The translations under genes were made by a program, and so were the position numbers. A stretch of 8,009 nucleotides of DNA from contig CADBLZ010000083.1 of the NCBI GenBank assembly GCA_902795675.1, positions 1 to 8,009 on the forward strand. Direction: 5' to 3'. This document shows, piece after piece, positions 1 to 5,631 of this stretch; position 1 is the stretch's first letter, and the number at the start of each line of letters is the position of its first letter. Origin of the DNA: an uncultured Erysipelotrichaceae bacterium. GTDB lineage: Bacteria; Bacillota_I; Bacilli_A; RF39; UBA660. The notes beneath the pieces are model-generated. The model was given only the letters and a program-made list of their open reading frames with translations. It searched no databases and had not been told where the DNA came from.

Positions 1-709
1 AATGAATCTCGTGATCTACAGCAATACTAATACGACCTGTTTCTTCAGATACGATTAATGCAATAGCATCACTTTCTTCAGCAATACCTAAAGCAGCTCT
101 ATGTCTTGTACCTAAGTTCTTATTTAAATTAGGATCCATACTTGTTTTGAATACAGCTCCAGCACAAGTAATTCTATCACCTTGAATAATAACACCACCA
201 TCATGTAGTGGACTATTAGGGAAGAAGATAGTTCCTAATAATGGACTAGATACATCAGCATAAATCTTAGTAGCTGGTGCAATGTATTCTTGTAGAGACA
301 TATCTCTTTCTAATACGATTAAAGCACCAATCTTATTTTTCTTTAAGTATTCAATAGAATCCATAATTTCATAAACTACTTTTTCTCTTTCTTCTACAGT
401 AAGAACTTTTCTACGTCCTAGTAATTTAGTTCTACCAATAGATTCTAAGAAACTTCTTATTTCCGGTTGGAATAAAACAATAACTGCTAAAGGTCCCCAT
501 TCAAATATATACTCTAGTAACATACCTACAGTATATAGATTTAATAATTCACTTATTATTCTTAATACAACAAGAATAATAATACCCTTAACAATTAGTA
601 ATAACTTCGAATTGTTTCTAACATTTTTTAATATATAATAAGCCATAAGCCATACGACACAAACATCGATGATTTTGGTTATTATTGACCAGACAGTTGT
701 TATTGTCAT
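1..709 (-). CDS. cdaA: Diadenylate cyclase CdaA (c-di-AMP synthase), C-terminus cut by window edge
   Basis: Makes cyclic di-AMP from two ATP at the membrane; in Bacillota this messenger controls potassium/osmolyte uptake and cell-wall homeostasis. The window holds 236 codons; the family usually has about 270-280 residues, so a short C-terminal piece lies beyond the edge. Three membrane helices are visible at about residues 8-28, 36-55 and 63-83, followed by FQPEIRSFLESIGR and then the DisA_N cyclase domain with LHDGG (168-172) and GTRHRAA (200-206), the two nucleotide-binding/catalytic motifs. The first motif is DGG where the family norm is DGA. The ATG at 709 is preceded by AGGAG seven bases upstream (717-721). 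It follows smpB by 53 bases and has its own probable promoter. The usual partners cdaR and glmM would be expected further left, outside the window. Assignment to CdaA rather than DisA or CdaS rests on the three N-terminal helices. Confidence 0.95.
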   Translation of the reverse strand, partial: MTITTVWSIITKIIDVCVVWLMAYYILKNVRNNSKLLLIVKGIIILVVLRIISELLNLYTVGMLLEYIFEWGPLAVIVLFQPEIRSFLESIGRTKLLGRRKVLTVEEREKVVYEIMDSIEYLKKNKIGALIVLERDMSLQEYIAPATKIYADVSSPLLGTIFFPNSPLHDGGVIIQGDRITCAGAVFKTSMDPNLNKNLGTRHRAALGIAEESDAIALIVSEETGRISIAVDHEIH

Positions 710-738
710 AAATAATCTCCTTTTTTAGTAACGTCTAC

Positions 739-747
739 ATTATATCA
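739..747 (-). promoter_or_regulatory. Extended -10 promoter for cdaA
   Basis: The minus strand reads TGATATAAT: a consensus TATAAT (739-744) with the TG of an extended -10. No good -35 box lies 16-18 bases upstream (TTTAAT at best). A TTGACT at 755-760 is only 10 bases away and so badly spaced. Predicted transcription start is near 732, giving a leader of about 23 bases ahead of cdaA. The promoter sits between the smpB stop and the cdaA ribosome binding site, so cdaA can probably be transcribed alone as well as by read-through from rnr-smpB. Confidence 0.6.
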
Positions 748-762
748 AATAATGAGTCAAAA

Positions 763-1197
763 TTAAATATGGTTAATACGTTCGTTTTCTCTCTTAAGAT
801 CTCTTTCTTTAATCGTCTCACGCTTATCGTATAACTTCTTACCACGACCTACACCAAGAAGTATCTTAGCGTTTTGTCCTTTAAAATATAACTTAATAGG
901 TACAAGAGAATAACCTTCTCTTTCAATCTTTTCTCTTAGTTTTCTAATTTCACTCTTATGAAGAAGTAACTTTCTAGTTCTTCTTTCATCATGATTGAAT
1001 TGATTACCTTCCTTATACTTTGCTATATACATATTAAGTAATTGACATTCATTATTCTTAATAACAGCAAAAGTATCTTTTAGATCAGCAGATCCTTTTC
1101 TAATCGATTTAATTTCTGTACCTTGAAGTTCAATACCACATTCTATTTCATCTTCAATATAATAATTAAAATTAGCTTTCTTGTTTACTATTTCCAT
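763..1197 (-). CDS. smpB: SsrA-binding protein SmpB
   Basis: Binds the tRNA-like end of tmRNA and places it in the empty A site of stalled ribosomes for trans-translation. The 144-residue product shows the family's conserved blocks in order: an N-terminal NKKANFNYYIEDEIECGIEL, then QGTEIKSIRKGSADLKDTFA, then MYIAKYKEGNQFNHDERRTRKLLLH, and the basic C-terminal tail GRGKKLYDKRETIKERDLKR that inserts into the mRNA channel. Length is at the short end of the family but complete. The ATG at 1197 is preferred because AAAGG (1207-1211) lies nine bases upstream. An in-frame TTG at 1206 directly abuts that site and would leave no spacer. The gene overlaps the 3' end of rnr by 26 bases, so the two are surely co-transcribed and possibly translationally coupled. 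No terminator is visible after it. The tmRNA gene, often nearby, is not in this window. Confidence 0.96.
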   Translation of the reverse strand: MEIVNKKANFNYYIEDEIECGIELQGTEIKSIRKGSADLKDTFAVIKNNECQLLNMYIAKYKEGNQFNHDERRTRKLLLHKSEIRKLREKIEREGYSLVPIKLYFKGQNAKILLGVGRGKKLYDKRETIKERDLKRENERINHI

Positions 1198-3298
1198 TCT
1201 TATCAACCTTTACAATTTCAAAATCAACCATTGAAGTTGCTTTATTTGCCCCCACACATTTTACTCTTACTTTATCTCCTAAACGATATGTTTTCTTAGT
1301 TGACTTACCAACCATAGCAAGTAACTCAGGAACATATGTGAAATAATCACCTTTAAGAGATTGAACATGAACTAAACCTTCAACTAGATTTTCTAGTTCA
1401 ACAAAGAAACCAAAATCAGTGATTGTATCAATTGTACCATCGTACTCTTCACCAATATGTTGTTCCATATATTCTGCCATCTTCATATCGTCTACATCAC
1501 GTTCTGCATCAACTGCTGCAACTTCTCTTTCAGAAGAATGTTGAGCAACTTGAACAAGTTGTGATTCAAGATTCTCGATAGTTGGCATACTTAAATCATG
1601 TTCAACTAAGTATTTCTTTAATAATCTATGTACTGTTAAATCTGGGAATCTTCTAATTGGACTAGTAAAATGACAATAAGCCTTACTAGCTAATGCAAAG
1701 TGACCAATATTATCAGTACTATATTCAGCTTTCATCATACTTCTAAGAAGTAATGAAGAAAGAATTGGATACTCAGGTTTATCTTTTAATTGAGCTAGAA
1801 TACTTTGCATTGTCTTTGTACTTAAGTCTCCTACTCTAGCATCTATCTTATAACCCAAAATCTTAACCATATTCATAAAGTCATCTACTTTATCAGGTTT
1901 AGGATTTCCATGGATACGATAAACAAAAGGTAAATCCATATTATAAATATGATTAGCTACAGTTTCGTTAGCAGCAATCATAAAGTCTTCAATTAACTTT
2001 TCACCATCTTCTCTAAGTCTTTTAATAACATCGATTGCTACACCATTTTCATCTTGAACAATCTTTGCTTCATCTAATTCAAAGTCAATATAACCTCTTT
2101 GAATTTTTTCTTTTCTTAAGATATGAGCTAACTCATTCATCTTAACTAATGTATCAGCAAATGGTTCATAATCAGGTGCAATAATATTACGCATAATTAT
2201 GTCATTAACTTTCTTATAAGTCATCTTCTTAGCACTCTTAATATAAGATGGGAAGATATCATAATTTACAATTTTACCTTTATGATCAATTTCCATAACA
2301 CAACTCATTGTAAGTCTTATAACACCTTCATTAAGTGAGCAAATACCATTACTTAACTTATGAGGAATCATAGGTATAACAGTATCAGCTAAATATGAAG
2401 AAGTTCCTCGTTCATATGCAGCATCACCTAAAGCTGTGTTTTCTTTAACATAATGAGATACATCTGCAATATGAACACCTAATTCATAATTACCATTCTC
2501 TAATATGTTTAAAGCAATAGCGTCATCGATATCTTTAGTATCATCACCATCGATAGTGAAAATCATTTGATTAGTTAAATCTCTTCTATTAGCTAAATCT
2601 TTAGGATCTACTTCATTAGGAATATCTGGTAGTTCAGCTTCTACTTCTGGTCCAAAGTCTTCATATATACCATGAGCATAAGCAATACTTAAAATATCTA
2701 CTCCAGGATCATTCTTATGACCTATTACCTTAATAACATCAGCAACATATTTATGATTATTAATTCTTGTTCTAATCTTAGCAACAACTTTATGTCCTTC
2801 AACAATATCACTAGATGTTTCTTCCGTTATTTTAATTTCGATATTCTTCTTATCATCATCTAAGTCTAAATAGAATCCATCATCTTTAACAATGATTTCA
2901 CCAACAAGATTATCTAGATCTCTCTTAATAATCTTTAAAACTCGACCTTCTACTTTATTACCGTTTTTAAAAGTTTCTACTAATACTTGGTCATCTTGAA
3001 TAGCATCATTCAAGTTGCTCTTTTCAATATAGATATCTTCTTCTCTTTCTTGTAATAAGAAACCGAATCCCTTTTTATTAACAACTAACTTACCAACTTT
3101 TAAGTTAGGACAGTTCTTTAATAAAATATATTTATTCTTCTTAGTAACATACATAACGTATTCATCACTAAGCTCAGTAAGAGTATCTTGTAACTCTTTT
3201 AATTCTTCACTAGATTTTAAACCTAATAAATCATTTATCTCAATTAAGTCTTTAGCTTCATGAACATCATTCATTAAGTTAACTATTTTATCTTTCAT
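1172..3298 (-). CDS. rnr: Ribonuclease R (3'-5' exoribonuclease, RNB family)
   Basis: Processive hydrolytic 3'-5' exoribonuclease that degrades structured RNA, and in trans-translation the faulty mRNA. The 708-residue product has the full RNase R layout: an N-terminal helical/winged-helix region (about 1-62), two cold-shock OB domains (about 66-125 with KLVVNKKGFGFL, and about 132-195), the RNB catalytic domain (about 235-565) and a C-terminal S1 domain (about 619-694, DGTIDTITDFGFFVEL). The metal-binding motif TIDGDDTKDIDDA (248-260) supplies Asp250, 256, 258 and 259 with the spacing of the four catalytic Asp of E. coli RNase R. YCHFTSPIRRFPDL (541-554) matches the second signature, with Phe where Tyr is usual. 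It lacks the long Lys-rich tail of the enterobacterial enzyme. The ATG at 3298 follows AAGGTGA at 3304-3310; the GTG at 3307 is part of that site. First gene of the rnr-smpB unit, downstream of secG. Confidence 0.97.
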   Translation of the reverse strand: MKDKIVNLMNDVHEAKDLIEINDLLGLKSSEELKELQDTLTELSDEYVMYVTKKNKYILLKNCPNLKVGKLVVNKKGFGFLLQEREEDIYIEKSNLNDAIQDDQVLVETFKNGNKVEGRVLKIIKRDLDNLVGEIIVKDDGFYLDLDDDKKNIEIKITEETSSDIVEGHKVVAKIRTRINNHKYVADVIKVIGHKNDPGVDILSIAYAHGIYEDFGPEVEAELPDIPNEVDPKDLANRRDLTNQMIFTIDGDDTKDIDDAIALNILENGNYELGVHIADVSHYVKENTALGDAAYERGTSSYLADTVIPMIPHKLSNGICSLNEGVIRLTMSCVMEIDHKGKIVNYDIFPSYIKSAKKMTYKKVNDIIMRNIIAPDYEPFADTLVKMNELAHILRKEKIQRGYIDFELDEAKIVQDENGVAIDVIKRLREDGEKLIEDFMIAANETVANHIYNMDLPFVYRIHGNPKPDKVDDFMNMVKILGYKIDARVGDLSTKTMQSILAQLKDKPEYPILSSLLLRSMMKAEYSTDNIGHFALASKAYCHFTSPIRRFPDLTVHRLLKKYLVEHDLSMPTIENLESQLVQVAQHSSEREVAAVDAERDVDDMKMAEYMEQHIGEEYDGTIDTITDFGFFVELENLVEGLVHVQSLKGDYFTYVPELLAMVGKSTKKTYRLGDKVRVKCVGANKATSMVDFEIVKVDKNGNSKQES
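1207..1211 (-). promoter_or_regulatory. smpB ribosome binding site inside rnr
   Basis: AAAGG on the minus strand, nine bases before the smpB ATG at 1197. It lies within the last codons of rnr (the Val-Lys-Val-Asp stretch), so the rnr C-terminus is constrained to carry it. It decides the start: the TTG at 1204-1206 touches it and cannot be the initiator at normal spacing. Confidence 0.7.
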
Positions 3299-3303
3299 AA
3301 AAA

Positions 3304-3310
3304 TCACCTT
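3304..3310 (-). promoter_or_regulatory. rnr ribosome binding site
   Basis: AAGGTGA on the minus strand, five bases before the ATG at 3298. The GTG within it is in frame with rnr, but using it as the start would consume the binding site, so the ATG is chosen. Confidence 0.75.
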
Positions 3311-3342
3311 TTTGATTCTTTTATTACCATTATTCAGTATAA

Positions 3343-3371
3343 ATTATAACAAAATAAGGGAATAAAAAAAA
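3343..3371 (-). promoter_or_regulatory. Extended -10 promoter for rnr-smpB
   Basis: The minus strand carries TGTTATAAT (3343-3351), a consensus TATAAT with extended TG. Exactly 17 bases upstream the -35 position (3366-3371) is all T, being the T-tract of the secG terminator. Predicted start is near 3336, giving a leader of about 37 bases before the rnr ATG. Recognition probably rests on the extended -10. Confidence 0.6.
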
Positions 3372-3384
3372 GTCCTAACGGACT
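3363..3384 (-). terminator. Intrinsic terminator of secG
   Basis: On the minus strand a 5-bp stem AGTCC/GGACT (3380-3384 with 3371-3375) closes a 4-base loop and is followed by a run of eight T (3364-3371, the first T also closing the stem). The stem begins inside the secG TAG stop codon (3383-3385). The stem is short but GC-containing in an AT-rich setting, and it stands directly after the gene. Confidence 0.75.
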
Positions 3385-3610
3385 ATTTAATGAATAATAT
3401 AAAAGATATTACAAAAAATGCAATTCCTAAAGCAACTGTTAATCTAGTTAAGAATAACTCAAATCCACGTTCCTTTTGATTTTGGAATAACGCATCGTTT
3501 CCACCACTAATAATTTGACCAGCATCACTAGCTTTATTACTTTGTAATAAAACAATAGCAATTAATAATACTGATATAACTAATAATGCAGTTTCTAGTA
3601 TACTTTCCAT
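3383..3610 (-). CDS. secG: Preprotein translocase subunit SecG
   Basis: Small membrane subunit of the SecYEG channel that assists SecA-driven protein export. At 75 residues it has the family's usual size and topology: helix about 5-22, a polar cytoplasmic loop, helix about 52-73. The signature is clear: LLQSNKASDAGQIISGG (21-37), then LFQNQKERGFELFLTRLTV, with the Leu-Thr-Arg-Leu-Thr segment entering the second helix. The ATG at 3610 follows GGAAG (3620-3624) at nine bases. It lies directly upstream of rnr, the order seen in many Bacillota, but here its own terminator separates it from rnr. Confidence 0.95.
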   Translation of the reverse strand: MESILETALLVISVLLIAIVLLQSNKASDAGQIISGGNDALFQNQKERGFELFLTRLTVALGIAFFVISFILFIK

Positions 3611-3634
3611 ATATATACACTTCCGTTCCTAAAT

Positions 3635-3663
3635 AATTTAACATAAAAGAACCTATAAATCAA
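3635..3663 (-). promoter_or_regulatory. Probable secG promoter
   Basis: TTGATT (3658-3663) and TAAATT (3635-3640) on the minus strand, separated by 17 bases. Predicted start is near 3628, leaving a very short leader of about 18 bases that still includes the ribosome binding site at 3620-3624. The -35 box directly follows the T-tract of the upstream gene's terminator. Confidence 0.5.
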
Positions 3664-3664
3664 G

Positions 3665-3689
3665 AAAAAATAAGACTTACGTCTTATTT
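3665..3689 (-). terminator. Intrinsic terminator of the DUF308-like gene
   Basis: A perfect 9-bp stem (3681-3689 with 3668-3676) around a 4-base loop, running into six T on the minus strand (3665-3670). The first arm contains the TAA stop (3684-3686) and part of the last codons of the preceding membrane-protein gene. The stem is AT-rich with two GC pairs at the loop end. Confidence 0.75.
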
Positions 3690-4253
3690 AAAATACTTTA
3701 ATAATCTCTCTTTTTTATTTGTTAATAATAATTGAATAATAAATTCAAAAGCTCCAACTGATATAACAAATAATGAAACTAATCTAATATTAGTAACAAA
3801 TACTTTAAATGGATTAATCATAACAAGTACACCAGCTACTAGAATAATTAATGTTGTTAAACTAATGATTGGGAAAGCATCATCTTTATTTTTAATTAAT
3901 ACGCATGAAAGGTATCCGTTTGATATAGATCTAATAATAAACCATGATCCAGCAAAAATACCCATATATTTTAAAGCATCTAAATCATTAAACATTGTAA
4001 ATAAACCTAATACAGTACTAGCAGCACCAGTAATAACACATACTTTAAAGATATTATTCTTACCTACAGTAGAAATATATTTAATAACATCCATTAAACC
4101 GCTTAATGTAATAGTAGCACCTAATATTAATAATATAGATTCAAAAGATAACTTTTCTTCACCAATTAGTAAAAGTAAAACTCCTACACCTATAGTTAAA
4201 ATATTAAATAGAATACTAGAATTCATAATTGTATTATATTTTTTGCTATCCAT
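3684..4253 (-). CDS. Six-helix membrane protein, DUF308/HdeD-like
   Basis: Function not known. The 189-residue product is almost entirely membrane helices, at about 13-31, 38-60, 69-87, 94-119, 127-146 and 155-177, with a charged C-terminal tail ending NKKERLLKYFK. Paired short repeats of Gly-rich helices, and the phrase GVLVMINPFK (141-150) resembling the 'G-L-L-L-x-x-P' turn of HdeD/DUF308 proteins, suggest that family; the match is by eye only. Two adjacent ATG codons begin the frame. The second, at 4253, is chosen because GAAGG (4261-4265) is seven bases from it and only four from the first. It is transcribed alone: divergent from the FemAB-like gene and closed by its own terminator before secG. 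No catalytic motif is visible. It could be an envelope stress or scaffold protein, but nothing here shows that. Confidence 0.75.
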   Translation of the reverse strand: MDSKKYNTIMNSSILFNILTIGVGVLLLLIGEEKLSFESILLILGATITLSGLMDVIKYISTVGKNNIFKVCVITGAASTVLGLFTMFNDLDALKYMGIFAGSWFIIRSISNGYLSCVLIKNKDDAFPIISLTTLIILVAGVLVMINPFKVFVTNIRLVSLFVISVGAFEFIIQLLLTNKKERLLKYFK

Positions 4254-4260
4254 CATTTAG

Positions 4261-4265
4261 CCTTC
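4261..4265 (-). promoter_or_regulatory. Ribosome binding site of the DUF308-like gene
   Basis: GAAGG on the minus strand, seven bases from the ATG at 4253 and four from the ATG at 4256. The spacing favours the inner ATG, making the product 189 rather than 190 residues. Confidence 0.55.
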
Positions 4266-4277
4266 TCTCTATCATCA

Positions 4278-4306
4278 ATTTTAAACTAAATCATTACTTA
4301 TTGCAA
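4278..4306 (-). promoter_or_regulatory. Promoter of the DUF308-like gene, sharing its -35 with the divergent gene
   Basis: On the minus strand TTGCAA (4301-4306) is followed after 17 bases by TAAAAT (4278-4283). Predicted start is near 4271, a leader of about 18 bases. TTGCAA is its own reverse complement, and the same six bases form the -35 box of the plus-strand promoter. Confidence 0.55.
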
Positions 4307-4328
4307 TATTTTTCAAATATGATATAAT
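4301..4328 (+). promoter_or_regulatory. Promoter of the FemAB-like gene
   Basis: TTGCAA (4301-4306), 16 bases, then consensus TATAAT (4323-4328) preceded by TG for an extended -10 (TGATATAAT, 4320-4328). Predicted start is near 4335, a leader of about 30 bases. This is the best-formed promoter in the window. Confidence 0.75.
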
Positions 4329-4332
4329 AATC

Positions 4333-4346
4333 TCTTCATTTGAAGA
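4333..4346 (+). promoter_or_regulatory. Inverted repeat at the FemAB-like gene's transcription start
   Basis: TCTTCA TT TGAAGA, two perfect 6-base arms around a 2-base centre, lying across the predicted start point and ahead of the ribosome binding site. It could be an operator for a dimeric repressor. A 6-base inverted repeat in AT-rich DNA can also arise by chance. Confidence 0.3.
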
Positions 4347-4348
4347 AG

Positions 4349-4354
4349 AAAGGG
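4349..4354 (+). promoter_or_regulatory. Ribosome binding site of the FemAB-like gene
   Basis: AAAGGG ten bases before the ATG at 4365. An in-frame TTG at 4356 is one base from it and is rejected as a start. Confidence 0.6.
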
Positions 4355-4364
4355 ATTGCATATC

Positions 4365-5621
4365 ATGAAACTAGTAGAACTAAGTATATTTGAATTTGAT
4401 GAATTTGCAAAAAAACATCCACTAGGTAATTATCGTGAAACATCACAATATGCGATGTATAAAGCAGAGCAAAAGTATGATTACGACCTAATAGGTTTAA
4501 AAGACGATAATAATAACTTAATTGGTGCATCTATCATTCTTATCAAAAGATTAAACTTTATTTCCCAATATGCTTATGCTCCAAGGGGATTCTTACTTGA
4601 TTACTACGATGATAATATTCTTAGAATATTTACTGAATTAGTAAGAAAAAGATATTACATGAAAAACGTTGCTTTCATCAAGATAAACCCTGAAATAGCA
4701 GTTGGTGAACTAGATTTAAAAGCAAAACAAATAAAATATAATAAAAACTTAGGAATTAAAGATAAATTAAAAAGAAATGGTTATACAGAACTAATTGAAG
4801 AATTATCATTCGAATCAATGGTTCCTAAATATAGCGCTATCTTATTACTTAAGAAAGCTACACTATCTTCTTATAACAAGAATACACGTAATAAGATACA
4901 TAAATCTTTAAAAAATGGCTTATCATTAGTAAAAGCAACAAGAGAACAAATGCCAATCTTATATAACTTTATTAAGAATAAGAAAAAAGATAATATAAAT
5001 CACTATTACCATTACTACAATGCTTTTTCTAAAGGTGATCTAATCGATATCTTCCTAGTAAAGATTGATTTTGCTGTATGCTTAGAAAGTATTAAAAGAT
5101 TATACGAATTAGAAACAGAACACAATCAAGAACTAGCTGAAAACTTATTTAAAAATAATAATAGTGATAACTTAAAGAAGAAAATAGATTCAGATAATAT
5201 CTTAAATTCATATAACAACATGTTAGCTCGTATTAACCAAGACTTAATTCAAAACCAAGAATTATATATAGCTGGTGCTGTTACTATCAGATATAAAGAT
5301 AGAATAAACGTTATTATTAGTGGTTACGACAGTAACTATAAAGATCTATGTTCTAATTACTTCTTATATTATTCAATGATTGAATACTACAAGAAAGATT
5401 ATAACTTCATGGATTTCAATGGTATATCTGGTAACTTTAATGATAACAATCCATACAAAGGATTAGATGAATTCAAACTTGGTTTCAAACCTAAAGTATT
5501 TGAAAATATCGGTGAATACGACTTTGTTATTAACAAAGGTTTATATGATAACTTAAATGCAAATGGTATCTTAGCTGAAGAGTTTGCTAAAGAAATAAAA
5601 AGTATTAATCAAGAAGATTAA
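4365..5621 (+). CDS. FemAB/MurM-family peptidoglycan bridge aminoacyltransferase
   Basis: Members of this family use aminoacyl-tRNA to add amino acids to the stem-peptide Lys of lipid II or a peptidoglycan precursor, at the inner face of the membrane. The 418-residue product has the usual length (about 400-420) and the recognisable order: first GNAT-like half with QYAYAPRGFLLDY (68-80) and the INPEI strand (107-111); a segment YNKNTRNKIHKSLKNG (170-185) starting the second half; a Glu/Asn/Lys-rich helical arm at about 238-300, matching the tRNA-synthetase-like coiled coil of FemA/MurM; and the closing DFNGISGNF (350-358) with LDEFKLGFKPKVFENIGEYD. The added amino acid and the position in the bridge cannot be read from sequence. 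The start at 4365 is set by the ribosome binding site. It is the only plus-strand gene, divergent from the DUF308-like gene and convergent with the serine hydrolase. It indicates a cell-walled organism. Confidence 0.9.
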   Translation: MKLVELSIFEFDEFAKKHPLGNYRETSQYAMYKAEQKYDYDLIGLKDDNNNLIGASIILIKRLNFISQYAYAPRGFLLDYYDDNILRIFTELVRKRYYMKNVAFIKINPEIAVGELDLKAKQIKYNKNLGIKDKLKRNGYTELIEELSFESMVPKYSAILLLKKATLSSYNKNTRNKIHKSLKNGLSLVKATREQMPILYNFIKNKKKDNINHYYHYYNAFSKGDLIDIFLVKIDFAVCLESIKRLYELETEHNQELAENLFKNNNSDNLKKKIDSDNILNSYNNMLARINQDLIQNQELYIAGAVTIRYKDRINVIISGYDSNYKDLCSNYFLYYSMIEYYKKDYNFMDFNGISGNFNDNNPYKGLDEFKLGFKPKVFENIGEYDFVINKGLYDNLNANGILAEEFAKEIKSINQED

Positions 5622-5631
5622 TACTTTTTTT
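5597..5631. terminator. Bidirectional terminator between convergent genes
   Basis: A perfect 10-bp stem (5601-5610 with 5616-5625) around a 5-base loop. A run of seven T (5625-5631) follows on the plus strand, and four or five T follow on the minus strand from the A-tract at 5597-5601. It can stop both the FemAB-like gene and the oncoming serine-hydrolase gene. The hairpin lies within the last seven codons and TAA (5619-5621) of the FemAB-like gene. The two convergent stop codons are only eight bases apart. Confidence 0.85.

Noticed and set aside
755..760. TTGACT as the -35 box for cdaA
   Set aside because: It is only 10 bases from TATAAT, far from the 16-18 needed. A -10 at correct spacing from it would be TAGACG, which is poor. 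The extended -10 alone is the better explanation.
710..762. tmRNA (ssrA) gene next to smpB
   Set aside because: The gap after smpB is only 53 bases and holds a promoter and ribosome binding site. There is no tRNA-like acceptor or tag reading frame.
3865..4260. Plus-strand open frame of 131 codons opposite the DUF308-like gene
   Set aside because: It lies wholly antisense to a well-formed membrane-protein gene that has its own ribosome binding site and terminator. It shows no recognisable family and appears to be a shadow of helix-rich coding sequence.
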